Source: an uncultured Clostridium sp.
Lineage (GTDB): Bacteria; Bacillota; Clostridia; Lachnospirales; Lachnospiraceae
Reading direction: 5' to 3'
Assembly: GCA_938036545.1 (NCBI GenBank)
Contig: CALHQJ010000053.1
Coordinates: forward strand, 1-25,209
DNA length: 25,209 nt
A program made the position numbers and the translations under genes. Shown one piece after another: positions 7,450-15,385 of this stretch. The notes under the pieces are model-generated. The model did not search any database. It had not been told where the DNA came from and was given only the letters and a program-made list of their open reading frames with translations. Position 1 is the stretch's first letter. Each line of letters begins with the position of its first letter.

Positions 7450-7695
7450 ATGGTAGAGGTAGCGGTTGGATTTGAACAGCCAAAGGACATTGTGGAGTTT
7501 GTACGAAGAGTCAGTCAGTTTTCCTGTAATGCAGATTTAGTCAGCGGCAATCGGGCAGTAGACGCCAAATCTCTGATGGGGGCGCTGGCCATCAGTCAGG
7601 CGGCAGATTTAAAGCTGGTGATTTATGAAAATTCCCAGAGTGAGGCGGCAGATATGATTTCGGGACTGAAAGAATTTGCGCCAAGAAGAAAATAG
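7450..7695 (+). CDS. HPr-like protein with Gln at the catalytic histidine position
   Basis: An 81-residue protein of the HPr fold. Alignment by eye to E. coli HPr places IVEFVRRVSQF over AAQFVKEAKGF and VDAKSLMGAL over the Ser46 segment, so Ser41 equals the HPr kinase site. The position of the PTS phosphocarrier residue His15 is Gln10, and the usual Arg17 is Lys. B. subtilis Crh likewise has Gln15 and acts only as a Ser-phosphorylated CcpA partner. A regulatory, non-transferring role is therefore plausible, although this protein is not clearly an orthologue of Crh. The ATG has GGAAAGGAG upstream. It converges on the flippase gene, ending 6 bases from it, with no real terminator between them. 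Confidence 0.75.
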   Translation: MVEVAVGFEQPKDIVEFVRRVSQFSCNADLVSGNRAVDAKSLMGALAISQAADLKLVIYENSQSEAADMISGLKEFAPRRK

Positions 7696-7701
7696 TTTTT
7701 T

Positions 7702-9258
7702 CTATTTCCGTTTCCACACGTGTAAAACCAGAAGAATCCCTCCATAGCTGATTCCGATAAATCCAATCTGCAGGGCTGCGGACAGAAAAACAGGCAGGGA
7801 ATGAAGCGTGCGGAAGCAGGGAGCAGGGAAGGAAAAAAGGCCGCGGCAGAACCCAATGGATAACAGCAGGGCCAGGGCCGGTTTCAGGAAGGTTTCCCAG
7901 GGAGTCCAGGAAAAATCGGCAATGCGGGCCAGGGAGCAGAGGTTTAGACAGGCCAGCAAAATCTCGCTTCCCAAAAGCCCCCACAAATAAGCAAGAATCC
8001 CAAACCTGGGAATGCCAAACAGGACGAAAACCAGACGGAGCGCCATGGCGGCAATATTTTGGGAAAAGGTAGTAGAAGTTTTGCCTAGGCCGTTTAAAAT
8101 ACTTCCCATTGTGGTAGCAAGATACATAAAGGGACAGAGCCAGGCCAGGATGGAAATATAGGTTCCCGCATTGGAATCGTGGAATACTCCGGTTCCAAGG
8201 GCGCGGCCGTAAAGCCGGAAAATTCCCACGCAGAAAATACCCATATACATGCTGTACCGGATTGCCATGGAGATGGTATTGGAAATTCGATCTTTATTTC
8301 CGGCAGACTGGGCCTTTGCTACTGTGGGAAGCAGAAGAACGGCCATAGAATTGGTAATGGCGGAAGGAAACAGGATAAAGGGCATGGCCATACCGGTGAG
8401 TACGCCGTATATGGAAAAGGCTTCTTCGCTGTTTAATCCAAAGGCCTGGAGGCGGCTGGGAATCCAGATGGCTTCAGCGCTTCCAAGAAGGTTTAATACC
8501 AGCCGGTTTCCCATTAAAGGAAGAGCCAGGGACATGAGAGGAATAACCAGCGAAAGGAAAGAAGGCGGTTCATATCCGTTGAAAGAAACGGAAGAAACCG
8601 CCGTTTTTGATTTTTGGGGCGGAAACATGCATAGAGAGCAGAGGGTAAACAGGGCGGAAGCAGCTTCTCCAATGAGGTGGCCCAGCACAGCCAGTTCAAC
8701 CGTAATTTCCCGCCCCTGTTCTACCCATATGTCTGCAATTAAAAAGACAAGTCCCATGCGGATTACCTGTTCGGCTACCTGAGAGAATGCCGGAACTCTG
8801 GATTTTTGCATACCATAATAGTAGCCGTTGATACAGGCGTGAAATGCGGCAAAGGGAACCGACAGGGCAATAACTGGAAGGAGAGGGGCGCACCGTTCTT
8901 CCAGAAGGATGTGGGAAGCAATCCAGTGGGAAGAATTGGCAATGCCAAAGGCCATGATTACAGAGAGAGCAATGGAGATTATCATACAGGCCTGAAAGAC
9001 TTTTTTTCCCTGGGCTGTGTGGGCGGCTATGTACTGGGAAAGCGCTGTCTGGATAGAGCCGGCGCAGACAGAAAAGCAGATGCCGAATACGGGATGTACC
9101 ATATTGTAAAGTCCCAGTCCCTCAGCTCCCACAGTTCGGGACAGGAAAATCCGATAGAAAAAGCCCAGCAGACGACAGGCAAAACCAGTTCCGGTAAGCA
9201 GCAGGGTACCGGCTAAAAATGCTCGCTTTTGTGGGGAAAGTGTAGAAAATGTAAGCAT
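7702..9258 (-). CDS. SpoVB-like lipid/polysaccharide flippase (MVF/MurJ superfamily)
   Basis: A 518-residue membrane protein with about 14 hydrophobic segments, of the stage V sporulation protein B / polysaccharide biosynthesis branch of the MVF (MOP) superfamily. The N-terminal RAFLAGTLLLTGTGFACRLL and the following FYRIFLSRTVGAEGLGLYNM block are characteristic of SpoVB and its paralogues, which are thought to flip lipid-linked cell-wall or spore-cortex precursors across the membrane. Whether this copy is the sporulation protein or a vegetative paralogue cannot be decided. The ATG at 9258 follows CGGAG at 7 bases. It is divergent from the iscS operon. A minus-strand TATACT lies at 9287-9282 without a clear -35. 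Confidence 0.88.
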   Translation of the reverse strand: MLTFSTLSPQKRAFLAGTLLLTGTGFACRLLGFFYRIFLSRTVGAEGLGLYNMVHPVFGICFSVCAGSIQTALSQYIAAHTAQGKKVFQACMIISIALSVIMAFGIANSSHWIASHILLEERCAPLLPVIALSVPFAAFHACINGYYYGMQKSRVPAFSQVAEQVIRMGLVFLIADIWVEQGREITVELAVLGHLIGEAASALFTLCSLCMFPPQKSKTAVSSVSFNGYEPPSFLSLVIPLMSLALPLMGNRLVLNLLGSAEAIWIPSRLQAFGLNSEEAFSIYGVLTGMAMPFILFPSAITNSMAVLLLPTVAKAQSAGNKDRISNTISMAIRYSMYMGIFCVGIFRLYGRALGTGVFHDSNAGTYISILAWLCPFMYLATTMGSILNGLGKTSTTFSQNIAAMALRLVFVLFGIPRFGILAYLWGLLGSEILLACLNLCSLARIADFSWTPWETFLKPALALLLSIGFCRGLFSFPAPCFRTLHSLPVFLSAALQIGFIGISYGGILLVLHVWKRK

Positions 9259-9347
9259 GGAACACTCCGCATGGGAAAATTAGTATAAGATATGAAGCTG
9301 TTAGAGAGAAAATGAGGGATAATAAAAAAATCTGTAAAAATATTACT

Positions 9348-9382
9348 ATTCCTATTGAAATTATAGGAATTTGGTGTATAAT
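9348..9382 (+). promoter_or_regulatory. iscS promoter with overlapping dyad operator
   Basis: TTGAAA (9355-9360), 16 bases, TATAAT (9377-9382). A perfect 8-bp inverted repeat, ATTCCTAT (9348-9355) / ATAGGAAT (9363-9370) with a 7-base spacer, covers the -35 box. This is where a repressor dimer would block RNA polymerase. Rrf2-family regulators (IscR, CymR) often control such genes and bind A/T-rich dyads of this size; the assignment is inference, and no rrf2 gene lies in this window. Confidence 0.6.
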
Positions 9383-9435
9383 GAATTTACAGGGAAATAG
9401 ACAGTGAAACTTCCCTGAGAAAGGCGGTAATTATT

Positions 9436-10620
9436 TTGAGTCGATTTATTTATTTAGATAATGCAGCAACTACCAGAACCAGCCAGGCAGTGGTAGACGC
9501 TATGATGCCATATTTTAATCAATACTATGGAAATCCGTCGTCTGTATATTCCTTTTCTAATTATGGAAAAGAAGCGGTGTCAAAGGCCAGAAAGCAGATT
9601 GCAGACGTACTGAAGGCAAACCCAGAGGAAATTTATTTCACAGCCGGAGGAAGCGAGTCGGACAACTGGGCGCTGATTGCTACGGCAGAAGCTTATCAGG
9701 AGAAAGGAAAGCACATTATTACTTCTAAAATTGAACATCATGCTGTTCTCCATACATGCCAGTACCTGGAAAAAAGGGGATTTGAAGTAACGTATTTAGA
9801 TGTGGATGAATACGGAACTGTGGATTTGGAGCAGCTGGAAAAGGCTATTCGTCCGGATACGATTTTAATTTCTATTATGTTTGCTAATAATGAAATCGGA
9901 ACGATTCAGCCGGTAAAAGAGATTGGGGAGATTGCAAAAGCCCACAATGTTCTGTTTCATACAGATGGAGTTCAGGCTTTTGGACATGTGCCCATTGATG
10001 TAGAAGAATTGAATATTGATATGTTAAGCGCCAGCGGACACAAGTTTAACGGTCCAAAGGGAATCGGATTTTTGTATATCCGCAAAGGGATTAAGACCAA
10101 ATCCTTTATTCATGGAGGAGCTCAGGAAAGAAAACGCCGTGCCGGTACGGAAAATCTGCCTGGAATCGTAGGCATTGGAGAGGCGGCCAGGCTGGCGGCA
10201 GAAACCATGAAGGAACGGCAGGAAAAAGAGACTGCAATGCGGGATTATTTTATAAACCGGATTACTGCAGAAGTACCTTATGTAAGAGTAAATGGACACC
10301 GCACCAACCGGCTTCCAAACAATATCAATCTGTCTTTTCAGTTTATTGAGGGAGAATCTCTTTTGATTATGCTTGATATGGCAGGAATCTGCGGTTCCAG
10401 CGGTTCTGCCTGTACGTCAGGGTCACTGGACCCTTCCCATGTACTTCTGGCTATTGGGCTTCCTCACGAGATTGCCCACGGTTCTCTGCGTTTGACCCTG
10501 TCAGAAGAAAATACCATGGAAGAGATGGATTACGCAGCAGATAAGATCAAGGAGATTGTATCACGCCTTCGGGATATGTCCCCTTTGTATGAAGATTATA
10601 TGAAAAAGGCTGCAGTTTAA
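9436..10620 (+). CDS. iscS: Cysteine desulfurase (NifS/IscS type)
   Basis: A 394-residue PLP enzyme that converts cysteine to alanine and carries the released sulfur as a persulfide for Fe-S clusters and tRNA thiolation. Visible features: N-terminal IYLDNAATTRTS, the cofactor-contacting EHHAVLHT, Lys203 in SASGHKFNGPKG (Schiff base), and the persulfide Cys326 in GSACTSGSLDPSHVL, a NifS/IscS class I loop. The start is TTG at 9436 with AAGGCGG 8 bases upstream; no ATG fits the conserved N-terminus. It heads an operon with iscU (23 bases downstream) and mnmA, both direct sulfur recipients. A dyad over its promoter suggests repression. Confidence 0.95.
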   Translation: MSRFIYLDNAATTRTSQAVVDAMMPYFNQYYGNPSSVYSFSNYGKEAVSKARKQIADVLKANPEEIYFTAGGSESDNWALIATAEAYQEKGKHIITSKIEHHAVLHTCQYLEKRGFEVTYLDVDEYGTVDLEQLEKAIRPDTILISIMFANNEIGTIQPVKEIGEIAKAHNVLFHTDGVQAFGHVPIDVEELNIDMLSASGHKFNGPKGIGFLYIRKGIKTKSFIHGGAQERKRRAGTENLPGIVGIGEAARLAAETMKERQEKETAMRDYFINRITAEVPYVRVNGHRTNRLPNNINLSFQFIEGESLLIMLDMAGICGSSGSACTSGSLDPSHVLLAIGLPHEIAHGSLRLTLSEENTMEEMDYAADKIKEIVSRLRDMSPLYEDYMKKAAV

Positions 10621-10643
10621 AGAAACAAAAAAGGAGAAAAATT

Positions 10644-11081
10644 ATGTATACAGAGAAAGTTATGGACCATTTTCAGAATCCCAGAAATGTAGGAGAATTG
10701 GAAAATCCCAGCGGAATGGGAACAGTAGGAAACGCTAAGTGCGGCGATATTATGAGGATGTATCTGGATATTGATGAAAATCAGGTGATTCAGGATGTAA
10801 AGTTTAAAACCTTTGGCTGCGGAGCGGCAGTTGCTACCAGCAGCATGGCTACAGAGCTGGTGAAAGGCAAAACCATTCAGGAAGCAATGGAAGTAACCAA
10901 TAAAGCTGTCTGTGAAGCACTTGACGGACTGCCTCCTGTTAAGGTACACTGTTCTTTACTGGCAGAAGAAGCAATTCATGCAGCGCTGTGGGATTATGCT
11001 GAAAAAAATGGGATTACCATTGAAGGTCTTAAGAAGCCAAAGAGCGACATCAGCGAGCACGAAGAGGAAGAAGAATATTAA
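10644..11081 (+). CDS. iscU: Fe-S cluster scaffold protein (IscU/NifU N-domain)
   Basis: A 145-residue scaffold on which iron-sulfur clusters are assembled from sulfur delivered by the desulfurase encoded just upstream. The three cluster-ligand cysteines are present: Cys33 (NAKCGD), Cys59 (FGCGAA) and Cys103 (VHCSLLAEEAI), together with Asp35 and His102. The family opening YTEKVMDHFQNPRNVGEL is intact. The C-terminus ends in an unusual acidic run (EHEEEEEY) after the core domain. The ATG follows AAGGAG. The frame and order iscS-iscU-mnmA are as seen in other Clostridia. Confidence 0.94.
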   Translation: MYTEKVMDHFQNPRNVGELENPSGMGTVGNAKCGDIMRMYLDIDENQVIQDVKFKTFGCGAAVATSSMATELVKGKTIQEAMEVTNKAVCEALDGLPPVKVHCSLLAEEAIHAALWDYAEKNGITIEGLKKPKSDISEHEEEEEY

Positions 11082-11124
11082 GGGCTGTGTTCCGACAGGT
11101 CTTTATGGAATCATGCGCAGCCCT
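11081..11124 (+). other. Hairpin between iscU and mnmA
   Basis: AGGGCTG (11081-11087) pairs with CAGCCCT (11118-11124), with an inner TTCC (11090-11093) / GGAA (11107-11110). No T-run follows, so it is more likely an mRNA-processing or stability element than a terminator. Confidence 0.4.
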
Positions 11125-11142
11125 GATTGAAAGGCAGAGAGA

Positions 11143-12183
11143 ATGAAGAGAGAAAAAGTCGTGGTAGGATTGTCGGGGGGAGTAGATTCCTCTGTGGCAG
11201 CCCTGCTGTTAAAAGATCGGGGATATGAAGTTATCGGCGTTACCATGAAAACCTGGGACGGGGCAGAAAGTGTCATAGAAGACGCAGAACGAGTGGCGGA
11301 TTACCTGGAGATTCCCTTTCATGTACTGGATTTTCGGAAAGAATTTCAGCACTATGTGGTGGATTATTTTACAGAAGAATATCTCCATGGAAGAACGCCA
11401 AATCCCTGCGTGATCTGCAACCGTCATGTAAAATGGGAAGCATTGTTAAACAGAAGCAGGGAGTTTGGGGCAGATTTAGTGGCTACTGGCCATTATGCCA
11501 GAGTGGAAAAACTTCCGTCAGGAAGATATGCAGTCCGTTCTTCCGTGACAGCGGCCAAAGACCAGACCTATGCTCTGTACAACCTGACCCAGGATCAGCT
11601 TTCCAGGACAATTATGCCTGTAGGAGAGTTTGAGAAAGAAAAAATTCGTCAGATAGCCAGAGAAGCAGGAATTCCGGTTGCAGAAAAGCCGGATAGTCAG
11701 GAGATTTGTTTTATTCCGGATCAGGATTATGCGGGATTTATTAAACAGTATACTGGAAAAACCGTGCTGCCTGGTAATTTTGTTGATAAATCCGGTAATG
11801 TGTTAGGAACTCATAAGGGAATTATCCATTATACAGTAGGTCAGAGAAAAGGATTGAATCTGGCAATGGGACGTCCGGTATTTGTTACGGAAATCCGGCC
11901 GGAGACCAATGAGGTAGTCATTGGCGACAGTGAAGATGTATTTACAAAATCCCTCCTGTGTAGTAAACTGAACTGGATGGCAGCAGACGGCCTTAACGGA
12001 AGCAGACAGCGTTTTCTGGCGAAGATACGCTACGCTCACAGAGGAACACTGTGTACCGTTGAGGAAGTCGGAGAAGATTTGGTACAGTGCGTATTTGATG
12101 AACCGGTACGCGCAGTGACACCTGGTCAGGCTGTTGTGTTTTATCAGGATGACTGGGTGGCAGGAGGAGGAATTATTCAATGA
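11143..12183 (+). CDS. mnmA: tRNA-specific 2-thiouridylase MnmA
   Basis: A 346-residue PP-loop ATP pyrophosphatase that thiolates C2 of the wobble uridine in tRNA-Lys, -Glu and -Gln. The PP-loop is GLSGGVDSSVAALLL (about 9-23). The catalytic cysteines are Cys92 in NPCVICN and Cys189 in SQEICFIPD. ATGHYARV and the C-terminal beta-barrel are present. Sulfur reaches it from the IscS encoded in the same operon. The ATG at 11143 has a modest GAGAGA ribosome binding site. Its stop overlaps the next gene by 4 bases (ATGA), so translation of the amidase is probably coupled. Length is slightly under the usual 360. Confidence 0.95.
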   Translation: MKREKVVVGLSGGVDSSVAALLLKDRGYEVIGVTMKTWDGAESVIEDAERVADYLEIPFHVLDFRKEFQHYVVDYFTEEYLHGRTPNPCVICNRHVKWEALLNRSREFGADLVATGHYARVEKLPSGRYAVRSSVTAAKDQTYALYNLTQDQLSRTIMPVGEFEKEKIRQIAREAGIPVAEKPDSQEICFIPDQDYAGFIKQYTGKTVLPGNFVDKSGNVLGTHKGIIHYTVGQRKGLNLAMGRPVFVTEIRPETNEVVIGDSEDVFTKSLLCSKLNWMAADGLNGSRQRFLAKIRYAHRGTLCTVEEVGEDLVQCVFDEPVRAVTPGQAVVFYQDDWVAGGGIIQ

Positions 12184-13382
12184 CAAGAAAAGGAATGTTA
12201 TCCTGTGCAGTATTAACAACGGCATTGTGTATGGCGGTTGTATCAGGTGGATGCAGTTCCGGCTGCCAAAAGGTAAACACATCCGCAGACAGAATAGAGA
12301 GCCTGAACCAGAAGGTTCCGGATATTCAGACCAGCGAAAAGGAAATACCGATTACAAAAGCGCCTTCTGAGACTTATCAGGAGACCAGTGAAACGGTTTA
12401 TGTAGTTGGAGATCGGGTGAATTTGCGCAGAGCCGGAGGAACAGACAGTCCGGTTATCGGACGGGTCAATAAAGGCACAGAGATGAGACGAACCGGCATT
12501 GGAAATCAGTGGAGCAGAGTTGAATATCAGGGGCAGATTTGTTATATTTCCAGTCAGTATCTTTCTGCAAGCCAGCCGGTACAGGAAACAAAGCCGGTAC
12601 AGGAGGCCAAACCTGTTGAGAATCAGGCGGGGGAAGTCCGTTTAAATCCGGAATGGCAGTATGCCGGATTTTCCAAAATTAATTCTGGTACAGCTATGCT
12701 TTATAAAGCAGAAAATAATCGAAAAGACATTGTTGTCTGCGTCAATGCAGGACATGGAACAAAGGGCGGAAGCAGTGTTAAGACCCAGTGTCATCCAGAT
12801 GGAACTCCTAAGGTAACGGGAGGAACTACCCAGGCCGGAGCCACAACTGCGGTGGCAGTATCTGGCGGTATGGAATTTTCTGACGGCACTCCGGAAAGCA
12901 AAGTAACTCTGGCAATGGCCTTAAAGTTAAAGGGAAAATTGCTGGATTCCGGTTATGATGTATTAATGATAAGAGAAAGCGATGATGTGCAGTTGGATAA
13001 TATTGCCCGTACCATAATCGCAAATAATGCAGCGGACTGTCATATTGCCCTTCATTGGGATTCCACGGTAAAAGATAAGGGAGCGTTTTACATGAGTGTT
13101 CCAAGCGCGTCCTCTTATCGGAACATGGAACCGGTAAAATCCCACTGGCAGCAGCACAATGCTCTGGGAGAAAGCCTGATCAGCGGTCTGCGTTCCGCGG
13201 GAGTCAAGATATTTTCTGGTGGATCTATGGAAATGGATTTAACACAGACGTCATTTTCAACAGTTCCTTCGATTGATATTGAACTTGGAGACAAGGCTTC
13301 CGATCATTCAGACCCAGTCTTAGACAATCTGGCTTTGGGATTAGTAAGCGGAGTTAACCAGTACTTTGGACAGACGCAGTAA
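12180..13382 (+). CDS. Secreted N-acetylmuramoyl-L-alanine amidase with SH3 domain
   Basis: A 400-residue exported cell-wall hydrolase. Residues 1-25 form a signal peptide; Cys25 in VSGGC could be lipidated, though the lipobox is weak. A bacterial SH3 domain spans about 72-130 (VYVVGDRVNLRRAGGTDSPV), followed by a Q/P/V/E-rich linker with repeated KPVQEAKPVE-like units. Residues about 183-398 are an Amidase_3 domain with its zinc and catalytic residues: His192 (NAGHGT), Glu239, His292 (ALHWD) and Glu368 (IDIELGD). It cleaves the bond between MurNAc and the stem peptide. It overlaps mnmA by 4 bases and is followed by a membrane acyltransferase, an envelope pair attached to a sulfur-transfer operon. 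Confidence 0.9.
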   Translation: MTRKGMLSCAVLTTALCMAVVSGGCSSGCQKVNTSADRIESLNQKVPDIQTSEKEIPITKAPSETYQETSETVYVVGDRVNLRRAGGTDSPVIGRVNKGTEMRRTGIGNQWSRVEYQGQICYISSQYLSASQPVQETKPVQEAKPVENQAGEVRLNPEWQYAGFSKINSGTAMLYKAENNRKDIVVCVNAGHGTKGGSSVKTQCHPDGTPKVTGGTTQAGATTAVAVSGGMEFSDGTPESKVTLAMALKLKGKLLDSGYDVLMIRESDDVQLDNIARTIIANNAADCHIALHWDSTVKDKGAFYMSVPSASSYRNMEPVKSHWQQHNALGESLISGLRSAGVKIFSGGSMEMDLTQTSFSTVPSIDIELGDKASDHSDPVLDNLALGLVSGVNQYFGQTQ

Positions 13383-13406
13383 GAGTTGAGCTGATAAACA
13401 GAGGAT

Positions 13407-15131
13407 ATGGGAAAAGAAAAACAACAAAGAATTCGGAAAACATCTAGAATCGCAATTTTAGTCAGCCTTCTGGCAGCCCTGCTGCTGGAAGGCTTTCTGG
13501 CAATACAGTCTATTCATCATGGAAAAAACAGTCAAGGGGTGGAGTTATGGCCAGGCCGTTTTTTGTATTCCAGTGGGTATGAAGTATCCGGCTGCCAGCA
13601 GGAGAACGGCGCTGGAGGAGAAAAAACGTCTCAGGCAGAATACTTCAGTCAAGTGGATGGAGATCCTCAGATGTATTTTGAAGCTTCAGGAATCCCCTAT
13701 GGGCGAATCAGAATTGAGTTTGCAGAGCCGATAGAGGAAGAAATTCAGGGCCAGATTTACCATGCTCTGTCAGGGGAAGTCTATGTACAGAGGATTTTTA
13801 TCCAAAAAGGGAGCACAGAGGCAGCGGTTAATTTGCAATGCAGAGACTATGGACAGATGCGGATCGATTTGGACGGTTCCTTTGTCCTGGAATCTATAGA
13901 AGCATACCCTGTCGTCCCCTGGAACCAGATTCATCTTTTTCAGCCAGGCAGTCAATGGAGTCTGGTCAGATATCTGACAGCGTGGATGGTGCTGTTGCCG
14001 GTTTTTATCAGTATTCAGGGTTATATCCAAAGGAGACAGGAACGGACAGATTCCAAACAGGCTTTTCTCAAAAAGGAAGGGAAGAAAACCAGATTCATTT
14101 ATTTGGATGTTCTGCGTACCATGGCGGCTTTTTTTGCAGTAGCCGTTCATGTGACAGAACCGGTTATTCTGGAATATGAGAGAGGAACGGCTGTCTGGAA
14201 GGTTTTGTCCGGCGGAACCCTGATACTGCTGGCCTGCAATCCGTTGTTTTTAATGATTAGCGGTTCTTTGCTGGTAAAAGACAGGAAAGAGACGGCGCTA
14301 AAATTTTATCAGAAACGCCTGGGGAAAATAGCAGTTCCACTAGTTTTATTTTATCTTCTTTATATGGCAGGTTCATGGACTGGAAACCTGACGGCTGTGA
14401 CATGGATAAAGCTGGCAGTACAGACAATTCTTACCGGTTCATCTGAGATAGCGCCCCACCTCTGGCTGGTTTACGTGTTAATGATGCTTTATTTTTTTGT
14501 ACCAGTTCTCCGGAAATCTGTAGGAAGGCTGGGAGAAGCGGGGGGGAAGAGACTGTTTTTTGGAATTGCTATTTTACTTTCTTATGCGGCTTTTCTAAAG
14601 AGCAGAGGAATGGGGGGCAGTCTCTGGTTTAATGGAATTTTGTGGCTGGGGATTTTTGTGTCCGGTTACCTGCTTCATCAGCCTTATATGCGAAAGTACG
14701 ATGGATTTTTAGGGATTTTTGGTCTGATAATGGCGGCGCTGTCTTATCCGATCATGGTCAACAGGCTGGATTATAAACAAATTGTGTTTAATGGTTCCAT
14801 TTTGATTGTAGGAATTTCATGGGCTTTATTCGTGGCAGCGATTCGGACAGAACAACTGTTTCGGGCTTTCGCCAGAGGATTTGCGTTTTTGGGCAAACAC
14901 AGCTTTTCCGTCCTTCTGGTTCACTGGCTGGTATTATATAGGATTCTTATGAGCGGTTATATTCCTGGGCTGCAGTCCCATGGCTTGATTGTACGGCTGT
15001 CGGGCACATTTCTGGCAGTCAGTCTGCTTTCTCTGGCAGCTGCAGTTATAGTGGATGATTTGATTCAGCCAGGACTTGAGAAAACAGGAAAGATGCTGTG
15101 GAAACGGGCTGCCTGTAAAACCAAAGATTGA
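13407..15131 (+). CDS. Membrane acyltransferase (Acyltransferase_3 family)
   Basis: A 574-residue membrane protein. One membrane segment (about 15-35) is followed by an external domain to about residue 185, another segment, a basic linker, then the multi-spanning Acyltransferase_3 domain from about 228 (FIYLDVLRTMAAFFAVAVHV, with the family's Arg237 and His248). Such proteins O-acetylate or O-succinylate sugars of peptidoglycan, teichoic acids or exopolysaccharide using cytoplasmic acyl-CoA. Being next to an amidase suggests a cell-wall substrate; this is inference. An in-frame stop at 13395 fixes the ATG at 13407, but its GAGG lies only 2 bases upstream, so initiation may be weak. No clear terminator follows. 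Confidence 0.82.
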   Translation: MGKEKQQRIRKTSRIAILVSLLAALLLEGFLAIQSIHHGKNSQGVELWPGRFLYSSGYEVSGCQQENGAGGEKTSQAEYFSQVDGDPQMYFEASGIPYGRIRIEFAEPIEEEIQGQIYHALSGEVYVQRIFIQKGSTEAAVNLQCRDYGQMRIDLDGSFVLESIEAYPVVPWNQIHLFQPGSQWSLVRYLTAWMVLLPVFISIQGYIQRRQERTDSKQAFLKKEGKKTRFIYLDVLRTMAAFFAVAVHVTEPVILEYERGTAVWKVLSGGTLILLACNPLFLMISGSLLVKDRKETALKFYQKRLGKIAVPLVLFYLLYMAGSWTGNLTAVTWIKLAVQTILTGSSEIAPHLWLVYVLMMLYFFVPVLRKSVGRLGEAGGKRLFFGIAILLSYAAFLKSRGMGGSLWFNGILWLGIFVSGYLLHQPYMRKYDGFLGIFGLIMAALSYPIMVNRLDYKQIVFNGSILIVGISWALFVAAIRTEQLFRAFARGFAFLGKHSFSVLLVHWLVLYRILMSGYIPGLQSHGLIVRLSGTFLAVSLLSLAAAVIVDDLIQPGLEKTGKMLWKRAACKTKD

Positions 15132-15214
15132 GAGGTTTTCCATAAGCTGTTAAGAAATGATTAGAAAATAGAAAGAAAATGAAAAATACACTACCCAAAT
15201 CGCTGGTTTTCGTG

Positions 15215-15220
15215 TATAAT
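15215..15220 (+). promoter_or_regulatory. Probable -10 box of the tRNA-Ser promoter
   Basis: A perfect TATAAT lies 20 bases before the tRNA. No convincing -35 box is present 16-18 bases upstream. The remainder of 15132-15240 is A/T-rich without other signals. Confidence 0.45.
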
Positions 15221-15240
15221 ACTACAGGCAGCAATTAAAA

Positions 15241-15328
15241 GGAGACGTATCGAAGTGGTCGCAACGAGCTTGACTCGAAATCAAGTTGTCGGGAAACCGG
15301 CACGTGGGTTCGAATCCCACCGTCTCCG
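15241..15328 (+). tRNA. tRNA-Ser (anticodon CGA)
   Basis: A complete class II tRNA of 88 nt: acceptor GGAGACG (15241-15247) / CGTCTCC (15321-15327), discriminator G, anticodon stem CTTGA/TCAAG with loop CTCGAAA (anticodon CGA, reading UCG), a long variable arm GTTGTCGGGAAACCGGCAC and T-arm GTGGGTTCGAATCCCAC. CCA is not encoded. A decayed integrative element lies immediately downstream, with its integrase gene pointing at the tRNA, so the 3' half was probably the attachment site. Confidence 0.97.
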
Positions 15329-15335
15329 CTACTGG

Positions 15336-15385
15336 AAAACCCTTGTAAACAGGCGGAAAACGCTTATTTACAAGGGTTTTATCTG
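15336..15385. terminator. Bidirectional terminator between tRNA-Ser and the integrase
   Basis: A perfect 14-bp inverted repeat, AAAACCCTTGTAAA (15336-15349) / TTTACAAGGGTTTT (15367-15380), provides T-tracts in both directions. It serves the tRNA on the plus strand and the integrase, whose stop codon lies in it, on the minus strand. Confidence 0.8.

Noticed and set aside
8249..8782. 177-codon plus-strand ORF opposite the SpoVB-like gene
   Set aside because: It is antisense to a clearly coding membrane protein; composition is that of a mirror frame and there is no ribosome binding site.
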